From NCBI GenBank assembly GCA_018435665.1, contig JAHDND010000025.1:48081-112080 (forward strand): a stretch of DNA of 64,000 bases, read 5' to 3'. The translations under genes and the position numbers were made by a program. Position 1 is the first letter of the stretch. Each line of letters starts with the position of its first letter. Shown here in pieces: positions 42,173-49,394 of the stretch. The notes beneath the pieces are model-generated. The model worked only from the letters and a program-made list of their open reading frames with translations, had not been told where the DNA came from and searched no databases. The stretch comes from Candidatus Thiosymbion sp. (GTDB lineage: Bacteria > Pseudomonadota > Gammaproteobacteria > Chromatiales > Chromatiaceae).

Positions 42173-43510
42173 AGAAGAAGCCCAGGGGATTGACGTCGTA
42201 GCTCACCAGCAGGTTCTTGGTCTGCTGGTAGTGACCGAACATCATCTTGTGGGTCTCGCGGCCGACGCCGGACTTCTTGTAGCCACCGAAGGCGGCATGG
42301 GCCGGGTAGTGGTGGTAGCAGTTGGTCCAGACGCGGCCGGCCTGGATGGCGCGGCCCATGCGGTAGGCCAGGTTCATGTCGCGGGTCCAGACGCCGGCTC
42401 CCAGGCCGAACTCGGTGTCATTGGCGATGGCCACCGCCTCCGCCTCGTCCTTGAAGGTGGTCACCGAGACCACGGGCCCGAAGATCTCCTCCTGGAAGAC
42501 GCGCATGTCGTTGGTGCCCTTGAGCAGGGTCGGCTGGATGTAGTAGCCCGTGCCCAGCTCGCCGCCCAGGGCCTCGGCCTCGCCACCGATCAGCACCTTG
42601 GCCCCCTCGGTGCGCCCGATCTTGATGTAGTCCAGGATTTTGTCGTACTGCTCCTGGGAGGCCTGGGCGCCGACCATGACCTCGGTGTCCAGGGGGTTGC
42701 CGCGCTTGATCTGCTTGGCGCGCGCGATGACCAGGTCGATGAAGCGATCGTAGATGGACTCCTGGATCTGCAGGCGCGAGGGGCAGGTGCAGACCTCGCC
42801 CTGGTTGAAGAAGGCCAGGACGGCGCCCTCGACGCACTTGCTGACGAACTCCGGCTCCTGGTCCAGGACATCGGCGAAGTAGATGTTCGGCGACTTGCCG
42901 CCCAGCTCCACCGTGGAGGGGATGATGTTGTCGGCGGCGTACTTCATGATCAGGCCACCCACCGGGGTGGAGCCGGTGAAGGCGATCTTGGCGATGCGCT
43001 TGCTGGTGGCCAGGGCCTTGCCCGCCTCGGTGCCAAAGCCATTGACGATATTGAGGACGCCGGCCGGCAGCAGGTCGGCGATCAGTTCCGCCAGGATCAG
43101 GATGGAAGCCGGGGTCTGCTCGGCGGGCTTGAGGACCACGCAGTTGCCGGCGGCCAGGGCCAGCTTCCAGGCGGCCATGAGCATGGGGAAGTTCCAGGGG
43201 ATGATTGGCCGACCACGCCCAGGGGCTCATGGTAGTGATAGGCGACGGTGTGGCCGTCGATCTCGCCGATGGTGCCCTCCTGGGCGCGGATGCAGCCGGC
43301 GAAGTAGCGGAAGCGGTCCACCACCAGGGGCACGTCGGCGTTGAGGGTCTCGCGCACCGCCTTGCCGTTGTCCCAGGTCTCGGCTACGGCCAACTTCTCC
43401 AGATTGGCCTCCAGGCGATCGGTGATCTTGAGCAGGATATTGGAGCGGGCGGTCACCGAGGTGGCACCCCAGGCGGCCTTGGCGGCATGAGCGGCGTCCA
43501 GGGCAAGCTC
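42171..43510 (-). pseudogene. Aldehyde dehydrogenase, 5'-truncated and frameshifted
   Basis: Remnant of an NAD-dependent aldehyde dehydrogenase (~506 residues when intact). The C-terminal 337 residues (43184-42171) keep [15 protein letters not shown], the catalytic Cys in [15 protein letters not shown] and the C-terminal [15 protein letters not shown]. The preceding part (43510-43200), from [14 protein letters not shown] through EPLGVVGQ, is in another frame. Near 43203 one base is missing compared with the expected codons for GQIIPWNFP, giving GQSSPGTSP. The first ~60 family residues are absent: similarity begins exactly where the selA remnant stops. Not expected to make an active enzyme, unless the one-base loss is a sequencing error. 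Confidence 0.85.
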
Positions 43511-44700
43511 TCACCGGCCAGGTCGCCAGGGCCTGACGCAGGGCGGGCAGCAGACGCGTCGCCAGGGCGGCGATGTCCCCCTGGGGGCGGCTGAGCAACC
43601 GCAGGGTGGTTAGGCGTTCGGAAAGGCGGTCCGGGTCACGGTAAAGGCCCAGCACCGCCTCCAGTGCGGCAAGGGTGATCTTGCCCAGCCGTAGGGCACG
43701 CTTGAGGGGGTTGCGCTTGATCGCGGCAATCAGGTCCTTGCGCCCCACCGGTAGCCCGGCCTGGGGGCCGCCGAGGAGTTTGTCGCCGGAGAAGGCCACC
43801 AGATCGGCGCCGGCGGCGAGGGTCTCCCGGGGGGTCGGTTCGTGGGGCAGGCCCCAGCGCTCCAGATTCGCCAGGGCGCCAGAGCCCAGATCGGCGACGA
43901 AGGGCAGGTCGTGCTCATGGGCCAGGCTGGCCAGCTCGGCCTCTGGCACCGCCTGGGTGAAGCCCTGGATGGCGTAGTTGCTGGCATGAACCTTCATCAG
44001 CAGGGCGGTGCGCGGGCCGATGGCGGTGGCGAAGTCCCGCCGATGGGTGCGGTTGGTGGTGCCGACTTCGACGAGCCGGGCGCCGGCGCTGCGCATGATG
44101 TCGGGGATGCGGAAGGCGCCGCCGATCTCGATGAGTTCGCCCCGGGAGACGATGACCTGTTTCTTGCACGCCAGGGTATTGAGCAGCAGGAAGACGCCGG
44201 CGGCATTGTTGTTGACCACCGTGGCGGCCTCGACGCCGGTGAGTTCCCGCATCAGTTCGGCAACCAGGTCGTCACGGTCACCGCGCCCCCCGGAATCCAG
44301 GTCATATTCCAGGGCGCAGGGCTCGCGGGCGGCGGTGACCAGGGCCTGGATGGCCTCTTCCGGCAGGGGTGCCCGGCCCAGGTTGGTATGCAGCACGGTA
44401 CCGGTGAGGTTGAATACGGGCCGCAGGCGCGGGGTCAGCCGCCCGGTGAGGCGGGCGGCGAGTTGGGGGACCAGGCTGGCCTCGTCCATTGACACCAAGT
44501 CCCTTGGTTCCCTAGCAGGAAAGGGCACGTCCAATGACTTTATGGCCAGATTGACCTCGGCCACCGGCTCGCTGGCCCACTGGGCGCGGGTCTCGGCCAG
44601 AAGCTCACGGATGGTCGTCACCGCCGTCTCCCGCCCATTGGCCGCGATCAGGCCTTGCACGCCTGGCCAGCGCAGGATGCGATCAACGCTAGTCGGACGC
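43511..44700 (-). pseudogene. selA: L-seryl-tRNA(Sec) selenium transferase SelA, both ends damaged
   Basis: SelA makes selenocysteinyl-tRNA(Sec). The body is well preserved: [39 protein letters not shown] and the PLP-lysine motif [15 protein letters not shown]. Similarity stops after LATWPV, about 80 residues before the normal C-terminus, where aldehyde dehydrogenase sequence begins. At the 5' side the SelA-like [19 protein letters not shown] is in frame, but no ATG or GTG precedes it before a stop codon. The first usable start (GTG 44660) lies inside the conserved part. No selB or selenocysteine tRNA is in the window. Confidence 0.85.
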
Positions 44701-44867
44701 CAGGGAACTAGCCCTTGGCCAGGGTGAAGCTATACCAGTGTCCTAGCGCCCGGTGTCATATCATCTCTAATGGCATGATCAAGCATACTTTGGCTTCTAG
44801 CGATGAGGTCTGCAAACAAGAGGCTAAACTGGATAGTGGAAATCAACCAACAAGAAGAAATCGAGCA

Positions 44868-45290
44868 ATGACCGACATCAATACCGATTATTTTTCGCGC
44901 TGCATTGCCACGCTAGAGCGTGCCTTCCATGGCCTGCAGGGACTAGCGCCTGAAGATGATCTATACGATATTTATCGGGCCGCATGCGTCAAGGAGTTTG
45001 AAATTATCCTTGAACAAGCCGGAAAGCTATTGAAAAAATGCCTGAAGCCTTTCTTTGCCACGTCTAAACAGGCTGATCAGTTGACTTTCAAAGATATTTT
45101 TCGCCATGGCGCCAAACATGGCTTGTTGGAACTCGACGAGGTGGAACGCTGGCTGAGATATCGCGATAATCGCAACGACACCGCCCATGATTATGGGGAG
45201 GGTTTCGCCGAGGAGACCCTCAGACTATTACCTCAGTTCATCATAGACGCGCAACACCTCCATGGGGTGATCCAACGCCATGGCGAATAA
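44868..45290 (+). CDS. HepT-like HEPN toxin
   Basis: 140-residue HEPN-domain protein (HI0074-like nucleotidyltransferase substrate-binding family). The HEPN RNase motif RX4HXY is intact as R102-H107-Y109 (RNDTAHDY). In the type VII HepT/MntA systems, this tyrosine is AMPylated by the partner to switch the RNase off. I start it at ATG 44868 (MTDINTDYFSRCIATLERAF); the frame is open upstream without homology. It overlaps the following nucleotidyltransferase gene by 11 bases. The AT content of both genes is visibly higher than that of their neighbours, suggesting horizontal arrival. Confidence 0.88.
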   Translation: MTDINTDYFSRCIATLERAFHGLQGLAPEDDLYDIYRAACVKEFEIILEQAGKLLKKCLKPFFATSKQADQLTFKDIFRHGAKHGLLELDEVERWLRYRDNRNDTAHDYGEGFAEETLRLLPQFIIDAQHLHGVIQRHGE

Positions 45291-45612
45291 CCTGCTGATA
45301 CGTGAAAAAGATCGGGTTGCGCTGATGCAACTGTTGTCGCGCTATTTACCGGGCGTGACCGCTTGGGCCTATGGTTCACGGGTGAATGGCACGGCACACG
45401 AGGCCAGCGATCTGGATATCGTTCTGCGCTCATCGGATTTATCACCGATTTCATGGCTTGCGTTGGAGGATTTTTTTACGGCGCTGCGGGAATCGAACAT
45501 CCCGATCCTGGTTGAGGCGCGAGATTGGGCGCGTTTGCCGGATTCCTTCCATCGTGAGATTTTAAAAAATTATTGGGAATTGAACGCGGATCATCCTAAT
45601 GATCAGGCTTGA
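45280..45612 (+). CDS. MntA-like minimal nucleotidyltransferase antitoxin
   Basis: 110-residue minimal nucleotidyltransferase. The GSX10DXD active-site motif is intact (G32, S33, D44, D46, in YGSRVNGTAHEASDLDIVL). As an antitoxin it would AMPylate the upstream HEPN toxin. The rest (LREILKN-like helix FHREILKNYWELN) is typical of the family. Overlap with the toxin gene by 11 bases implies coupled translation. The pair lies on the opposite strand to the fdhE and selA remnants that flank it. Confidence 0.88.
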   Translation: MANNLLIREKDRVALMQLLSRYLPGVTAWAYGSRVNGTAHEASDLDIVLRSSDLSPISWLALEDFFTALRESNIPILVEARDWARLPDSFHREILKNYWELNADHPNDQA

Positions 45613-45658
45613 TCTTCAACCAAGCCGACTGACGCAAGGCGCCAATTATTTATGCCGA

Positions 45659-46072
45659 TCATTTGCAAGTAGCTGCCAATAATTCGCTCAGGGGGGTGGC
45701 CTGTGCCGCGGCGGGAACAGCGGGCTCCAGTTGGATTTGCGCCACCAGCCGAGCCAAGGCCGGGCGCCATCTCGAGTCCAGCGCCCAGCCCGCCGGGGCC
45801 AGGGGCGCCATGCCATGCTCCTGGCAGCGTTGCAGAAAGGCGCGATCGGGCAGGGGGATGTCCGGATAGGTGTCAAAGAGGTTCTGCTGGGCCTCCACGA
45901 GTTGGGCGGTGAAGGCGAGAAAATCCTCCAGGCCGTGCCCCTGGGCCAGGTGGCGCAGCCGGTCGGCGCGCGCGGTGAAGAGGCGGCCGGCGGGCAGGCG
46001 CAGCCGGGGGAAATCCCCGCTACCGGGGCCCGTGCCGGGTGAATCGATCTGTTCTGGGATATCCGTGGTCAC
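45659..46072 (-). pseudogene. fdhE: FdhE N-terminal fragment
   Basis: 137 residues that match the N-terminal region of FdhE, the accessory protein for formate dehydrogenase maturation (~310 residues when whole). FPRLRLPAGRLFTARADRLR and LEDFLAFTAQLVEAQQNLFD correspond to the start of the family's helical domain. The Cys-rich zinc-binding C-terminal half is missing: the frame ends with LLAATCK and the toxin-antitoxin genes begin soon after. Most likely a truncated remnant rather than a functional short form. Confidence 0.75.
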
Positions 46073-46267
46073 GGGTTCTCTAGCTTTCTGGGTGTCTTAC
46101 TTTCTGGATGTCTGGTTGCATGCCATTCAGGGCTCTCGGTCCCTGGGGACTCTTTATCTCTGGCCCACTGATTTACTTGGGCATTGGGCCTGCCGCTTTT
46201 TGGTCTCCGGGCCTCTGGCTTCTCGGGCGCTGAAGGCGCTGACTTTCTTTATCCCTGACTGGGGGGA

Positions 46268-46299
46268 AACAAAAACCGGGCGACGAAGTTGCCGCCCGG
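46268..46299 (-). terminator. Intrinsic terminator below the formate dehydrogenase remnant
   Basis: On the minus strand a stem of CCGGGCGGC with GTCGCCCGG (one G-U pair, loop AACTTC, plus 46276-46299) is followed by TTTTTGTTT. It would end transcription coming from the gamma-subunit fragment. Confidence 0.75.
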
Positions 46300-46300
46300 C

Positions 46301-46332
46301 GCCCAGGGGACCCGCTCCCGGGTCCCCTGGGC
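46301..46332. repeat. Perfect 14-bp stem-loop
   Basis: GCCCAGGGGACCCG pairs exactly with CGGGTCCCCTGGGC around a four-base loop. It directly adjoins the terminator at 46268-46299 and may be part of a double terminator. Confidence 0.6.
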
Positions 46333-46385
46333 GGAGTCACGCCGCTGGCAAAGCTTCAGGATCGCTCATTGACCCCTCTTCTGGC

Positions 46386-46571
46386 TCATTCGCCCGTCAT
46401 CTGCCGGAACCAGGCACGATGGTGCTGCTTGGCCCAGGCGCGGGTGACCCGGCCATACCACATAGCGCGGATGGTGCCCTTGGCCCAGATGGCGGCGTAG
46501 GCATGGACGAAGATGGGGATGATCATCAGCGCCGCGGTGGCCGCGTGCGCCACCGCCGCCCTGCCCGACAC
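46386..46571 (-). pseudogene. C-terminal stub of formate dehydrogenase gamma subunit
   Basis: About 61 residues: HAATAALMIIPIFVHAYAAI, then WAKGTIRAMWYGRVTRAWAK and QHHRAWFRQM. This is the characteristic end of the FdnI/FdoI cytochrome b556 subunit (last transmembrane helix, haem-ligand His region, then the basic KHHRxWxRxM tail). The upstream ~150 residues are gone: just above 46571 the sequence changes abruptly to AT-rich promoter DNA for the plus-strand gene at 46680. Clearly a relic of a membrane formate dehydrogenase operon. Confidence 0.8.
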
Positions 46572-46586
46572 CGGTGAAAAGAGTAC

Positions 46587-46615
46587 TTGACAACATTAGA
46601 ATACACTAATATTCT
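46587..46615 (+). promoter_or_regulatory. Strong sigma70 promoter of the sulfur globule protein gene
   Basis: Consensus TTGACA (46587-46592), 17-base spacer, TATTCT (46610-46615). Start would be near 46622, about 58 bases before the ATG. Fits a gene for an abundant structural protein. Confidence 0.8.
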
Positions 46616-46616
46616 A
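46597..46616. promoter_or_regulatory. Palindrome overlapping the -10 element (possible operator)
   Basis: TAGAATA (46597-46603) and TATTCTA (46610-46616) form a perfect 7-bp inverted repeat with a six-base spacer, covering the -10 hexamer. A repressor bound here would block the polymerase. The regulator is unknown. Confidence 0.5.
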
Positions 46617-46679
46617 CTTACCCAAGGACAGCGACCACGCTGGCCCCAACACCCAACCAACAAAATAGAGAGCACAAAG

Positions 46680-47018
46680 ATGAAAAAGCTTGCTACCGCC
46701 GCCGCTATCGCCGCCCTCCTTGGCGCCTCCGCCTCCGCTTCCGCCTGGTGGGGCGGTCCCGGTGGTTGGGGTGGTCCTGGCTACGGCAACAACAACTGGA
46801 TGAACGATATGTTCGGCGACGGAGACGCCTACGGTGATTTCAACATGAGCTTCGGTGGTGGCGGACGCGGCTGGGGCCGTGGCTATAACCGCTACAACGA
46901 TTACTACGGTTATGGCCCCTACTGGGGTGGCCCTTATGGCTACGCCCCTTACGGCGCGCCTTATGCCCCTTACGCCCCGCCCGCTCCCCCGGCCGCTCCG
47001 GCTGCCCAGGCCAAGTAA
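46680..47018 (+). CDS. Sulfur globule protein-like secreted Gly/Tyr-rich protein
   Basis: 112 residues with a clear Sec signal peptide ([20 protein letters not shown], likely cut before WWGGPGG), so exported to the periplasm. The mature part is rich in Gly, Tyr, Asn, Trp and Pro: [20 protein letters not shown], then [20 protein letters not shown], then [20 protein letters not shown]. This composition and signal peptide match the SgpA/SgpB/SgpC envelope proteins that coat periplasmic sulfur globules in Chromatiaceae. Which Sgp type it is cannot be decided by eye. AGAGAG precedes ATG 46680. A near-consensus promoter lies upstream, implying high expression. Confidence 0.85.
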   Translation: MKKLATAAAIAALLGASASASAWWGGPGGWGGPGYGNNNWMNDMFGDGDAYGDFNMSFGGGGRGWGRGYNRYNDYYGYGPYWGGPYGYAPYGAPYAPYAPPAPPAAPAAQAK

Positions 47019-47440
47019 GTCGCTGTTGAGCTGACTCACATCACTGCGCACAGGGAGGTGCGCGCAAGCCCTCGCCGGTTTTTTGGCGTCGGTTGAGGGT
47101 TAAATGTCGTGGCAGTAGCAAGCTCCCTCGCTGACGCCCTTTTTCCGCTTACCCCGCCACCCCGCATCTCCCCGGCCAATCTCCCCGCTCGCTTCCGGCA
47201 TCTCCCGGGCTATTGTCTCGGCGCTCTCAACCCGGCGCCCTTGGAAAGCCTTCAGCGACCTCCGTCGCCAACACGGCTTTTCAGCACCGCCTGTTCGACG
47301 CTGATCGGGCGTCATCCCCCACTTTCCTGGTCGCCAACAGGGACCCTCGGCACCGAGCCATGGACCCGGTGCACTTTGCGTTTATTTACTCTGGTTGCGC
47401 CAAGGTCCATGTGGTTGCAGCTCGCCGCCGATCAGCCTCA
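47019..47440. other. Intergenic region after the sulfur globule gene
   Basis: Apart from the hairpin at 47046-47063, nothing is recognised. Short open frames occur on both strands but none resembles a protein or has a good ribosome binding site. It separates a plus-strand gene from the convergent end of prpF. Confidence 0.4.
47046..47063 (+). terminator. Possible terminator after the sulfur globule gene
   Basis: GCGCAC-AGGGAG-GTGCGC hairpin 28 bases after the stop codon. A T6 run begins some 15 bases later (47080-47085), which is too distant for a textbook intrinsic terminator. Confidence 0.4.
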
Positions 47441-48631
47441 TCAACCCTCCCCCGGCACCCTGACCCACCCCTCCATCAGCACCCTCGCGCTGCGGCTCAT
47501 GATCGCCTTGGTCACCGTCCAGTCGCCCCCGACCTGCCGCGCCTCGGCGCCCACCCGCAGGGTGCCCGAGGGATGGCCGAAGCGCACCGCCGTGCGCTCC
47601 CCGCCCCCGGCGGCCCGGTTGACCAGGGTGCCGGGAATGGCCGCCGCGGTACCGATGGCCACCGCCGCGGTGCCCATCATGGCGTGATGCAGCTTGCCCA
47701 TGGACAGGGCGCGCACCAGCAGGTCGATGTCCGCCGCCCGGACCGCCTTGCCGCTGGAGGCGACATAGTCCGCCGGCGGGGCGACGAAGGCCACCTTGGG
47801 GGTGTGCTGACGGGTCGCCGCCTCGGCCAGGTCCTGGATCAGCCCCATGCGCAGCGCCCCGTGGGCGCGGATCGTCTCGAACCGCGCCAGGGCCTGGGGA
47901 TCGCCATTGATCGCCTCCTGCAACTCGGTCCCGGTATAACCCAGGGCCGCGGCCTCGACGAAGATCGTCGGGATGCCGGCATTGATCAGCGTCGCCTGCA
48001 AGGTACCAACCCCCGGCACCACCAGCTCGTCCACCAGGTTACCGGTGGGGAACATGGCCCCGCCCCCCTCGCCGTCGCCCTCGTCCGCCGGGTCGAGGAA
48101 TTCAAGCTGGATCTCCGCAGTGGGGAAGGTCACGCCATCCAGCTCGAAGTCACCCGTCTCCTGCACCGCGCCGGCGGTCATGGGCACCCGGGCGACAATG
48201 GTCTTGCCGATATTGGCCTGCCAGATGCGTACCGTCGCCAGGCCGTCCGCCGGGATGCGGTCGGGGTCCACTAGCCCATTGGCCAGGGCGAAGGGGCCCA
48301 CGGCGGCGGACAGGTTGCCGCAGTTACCGCTCCAGTCGACGAAGGCCTGGTCGATGGACACCTGGCCGAACAGGTAATCGACATCGTGATCGGGCTTGGT
48401 GCTTTTGGCCAGGATGACCGTCTTGCTGGTGCTGGAGGTCGCCCCGCCCAGGCCGTCGATCTGCTTGCCATAGGGGTCCGGGCTGCCGATGACGCGCAAC
48501 AGCAGCCGGTCCCGGGCGGGACCGGGCACCTGGGCGGCGGGCGGCAGGTCCTGGAGACGGAAGAAGACACCCTTGCTGGTGCCGCCGCGCATGTAGGTGG
48601 CGGGGATCTTGATCTGGGGGAGGTGAGCCAT
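47441..48631 (-). CDS. prpF: 2-methylaconitate cis-trans isomerase PrpF
   Basis: Works with AcnD in the 2-methylcitrate cycle, isomerising the trans-2-methylaconitate product to the cis form. It has 396 residues from ATG 48631 (MAHLPQIKIPATYMRGGTSK). The family N-terminus YMRGGTSKGVFFRLQDLPP is clear, as are DWSGNCGNLSAAVGPFAL with the conserved Cys, and the C-terminal MGKLHHAMMGTAAVAIGTAA. The frame is open 37 codons further upstream without homology. It is the last gene of the prp operon, separated from acnD by the DUF559 cassette. Confidence 0.95.
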   Translation of the reverse strand: MAHLPQIKIPATYMRGGTSKGVFFRLQDLPPAAQVPGPARDRLLLRVIGSPDPYGKQIDGLGGATSSTSKTVILAKSTKPDHDVDYLFGQVSIDQAFVDWSGNCGNLSAAVGPFALANGLVDPDRIPADGLATVRIWQANIGKTIVARVPMTAGAVQETGDFELDGVTFPTAEIQLEFLDPADEGDGEGGGAMFPTGNLVDELVVPGVGTLQATLINAGIPTIFVEAAALGYTGTELQEAINGDPQALARFETIRAHGALRMGLIQDLAEAATRQHTPKVAFVAPPADYVASSGKAVRAADIDLLVRALSMGKLHHAMMGTAAVAIGTAAAIPGTLVNRAAGGGERTAVRFGHPSGTLRVGAEARQVGGDWTVTKAIMSRSARVLMEGWVRVPGEG

Positions 48632-48738
48632 GGTCGTGGGATTCCGGTGAAGAATGGACGAATCGGTGGACGTGACGGATGGAGGGAGGATCGTTGAACG
48701 GATGGCGGTGTGGATGGCAAGCGTGAGCGGCGAGTTGA

Positions 48739-49116
48739 TCACTCCCCTCTCCCCTCGTGGGAGAGGGGTGGGGAGAGAGGGGGAACAGGCTCGGCAAGGG
48801 CAGCGAGGACGCGGGTCAGTACGCCTTCGGGATGTTGCAGGATGTCGTGATTCCAGAAGCGCATGATCCGGAAACCGTGCTGTCTGAGCCAGGCATCACG
48901 CGCGGCATCGCCCTCGCTACCGTTATGCTGGCCGCCATCGGCCTCGACGATCAGCCGGGCACCAAAATGAATGAAATCGACGACATAAGGGCCAAGGGGT
49001 TGCTGGCGGCGAAACTTGTGGCCCGCCAGGCGGTGGCCACGAAGCTGGCGCCATAGCAACTGCTCGGCATCGGTCAGGTTCTGGCGCAGGGCCTTGGCGA
49101 AGGCGCGTTGGTCCAT
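48739..49116 (-). CDS. DUF559 endonuclease-like protein
   Basis: 125-residue protein of the DUF559 family, which has a Vsr/restriction-endonuclease-like fold. RQNLTDAEQLLWRQLRGHRL, then KFRRQQPLGPYVVDFIHFGA, then LIVEADGGQHNGSEGDAARD carry the likely catalytic Asp, Glu and Gln-x-His residues. The C-terminal LSPPLSHEGRGE is encoded by a palindromic repeat, a common feature of these genes. It sits as an insert between acnD and prpF in the same orientation, bracketed by inverted repeats at 48742-48785 and 49152-49192. Its role is unknown. Confidence 0.85.
   Translation of the reverse strand: MDQRAFAKALRQNLTDAEQLLWRQLRGHRLAGHKFRRQQPLGPYVVDFIHFGARLIVEADGGQHNGSEGDAARDAWLRQHGFRIMRFWNHDILQHPEGVLTRVLAALAEPVPPLSPPLSHEGRGE
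48742..48785. repeat. Palindromic GC-rich repeat, copy 1 (3' side of DUF559 gene)
   Basis: CCCCTCTCCC and GGGAGAGGGG form a perfect 10-bp stem with loop CTCGT (48744-48768), followed by a [12 protein letters not shown] arm. It is in inverted orientation relative to copy 2 and encodes the DUF559 C-terminus. Confidence 0.8.
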
Positions 49117-49151
49117 GCTTGGGTGCTAACCCGCTCTCTGCATTGCTCGCT

Positions 49152-49192
49152 TTCCCCCTCTCCCCAACCCCTCTCCCGCGAGGGGAGAGGGG
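49152..49192. repeat. Palindromic GC-rich repeat, copy 2 (5' side of DUF559 gene)
   Basis: The same 10-bp stem with loop GCGAG (49168-49192), preceded by a CCCCCTCTCCCC arm. The arms show it is the reverse complement of copy 1, with only a few differences. Confidence 0.8.
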
Positions 49193-49271
49193 CTGAGAGG
49201 ACAGGTCCTGGCCGGATACCCTGTGGTCAGGATCTGGCTTGACGCGCGGATGGGGCGGACCTGGACCGCAC

Positions 49272-49394
49272 GCCTTGCCCAAGAAAGTCCCTGGCAAAGC
49301 GCTGCAACCTCACGCATGTCCGGGGAAATCCTTGGCAAAGCGCTGCTACCTCACGCCTGCCCAAGGAAATCCTTGGCGAAGCGCTGCAACACGC
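49272..49394. repeat. 41-bp tandem triplication of the acnD 3' tail
   Basis: The word gcgctgcaac/gctgctac recurs at 49299, 49340 and 49381, exactly 41 bases apart, with the flanking aagaaagtccctggcaaa / ggaaatccttggcaaa / ggaaatccttggcgaa also repeated. The right-most unit is the last codons of acnD (LQRFAKDFLGQA and stop); the other two lie downstream of the stop. Confidence 0.85.

Larger units (their letters stand above)
46073..46385. other. Gap between fdhE and formate dehydrogenase gamma remnants
   Basis: Besides the two hairpins at 46268-46332, I see no gene. The 46075-46260 part has repeated tttctgg/tgtct words and no Shine-Dalgarno in front of the fdhE fragment. Confidence 0.4.

Noticed and set aside
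43227..43510. Continuation of the selA frame through the junction as a true SelA C-terminus
   Set aside because: Beyond LATWPV the frame reads Arg/Gly-rich sequence that is an off-frame translation of aldehyde dehydrogenase codons.
47109..47687. Plus-strand frame after the sulfur globule gene as a new gene
   Set aside because: It runs into the antisense of prpF, has no ribosome binding site and no recognisable sequence.
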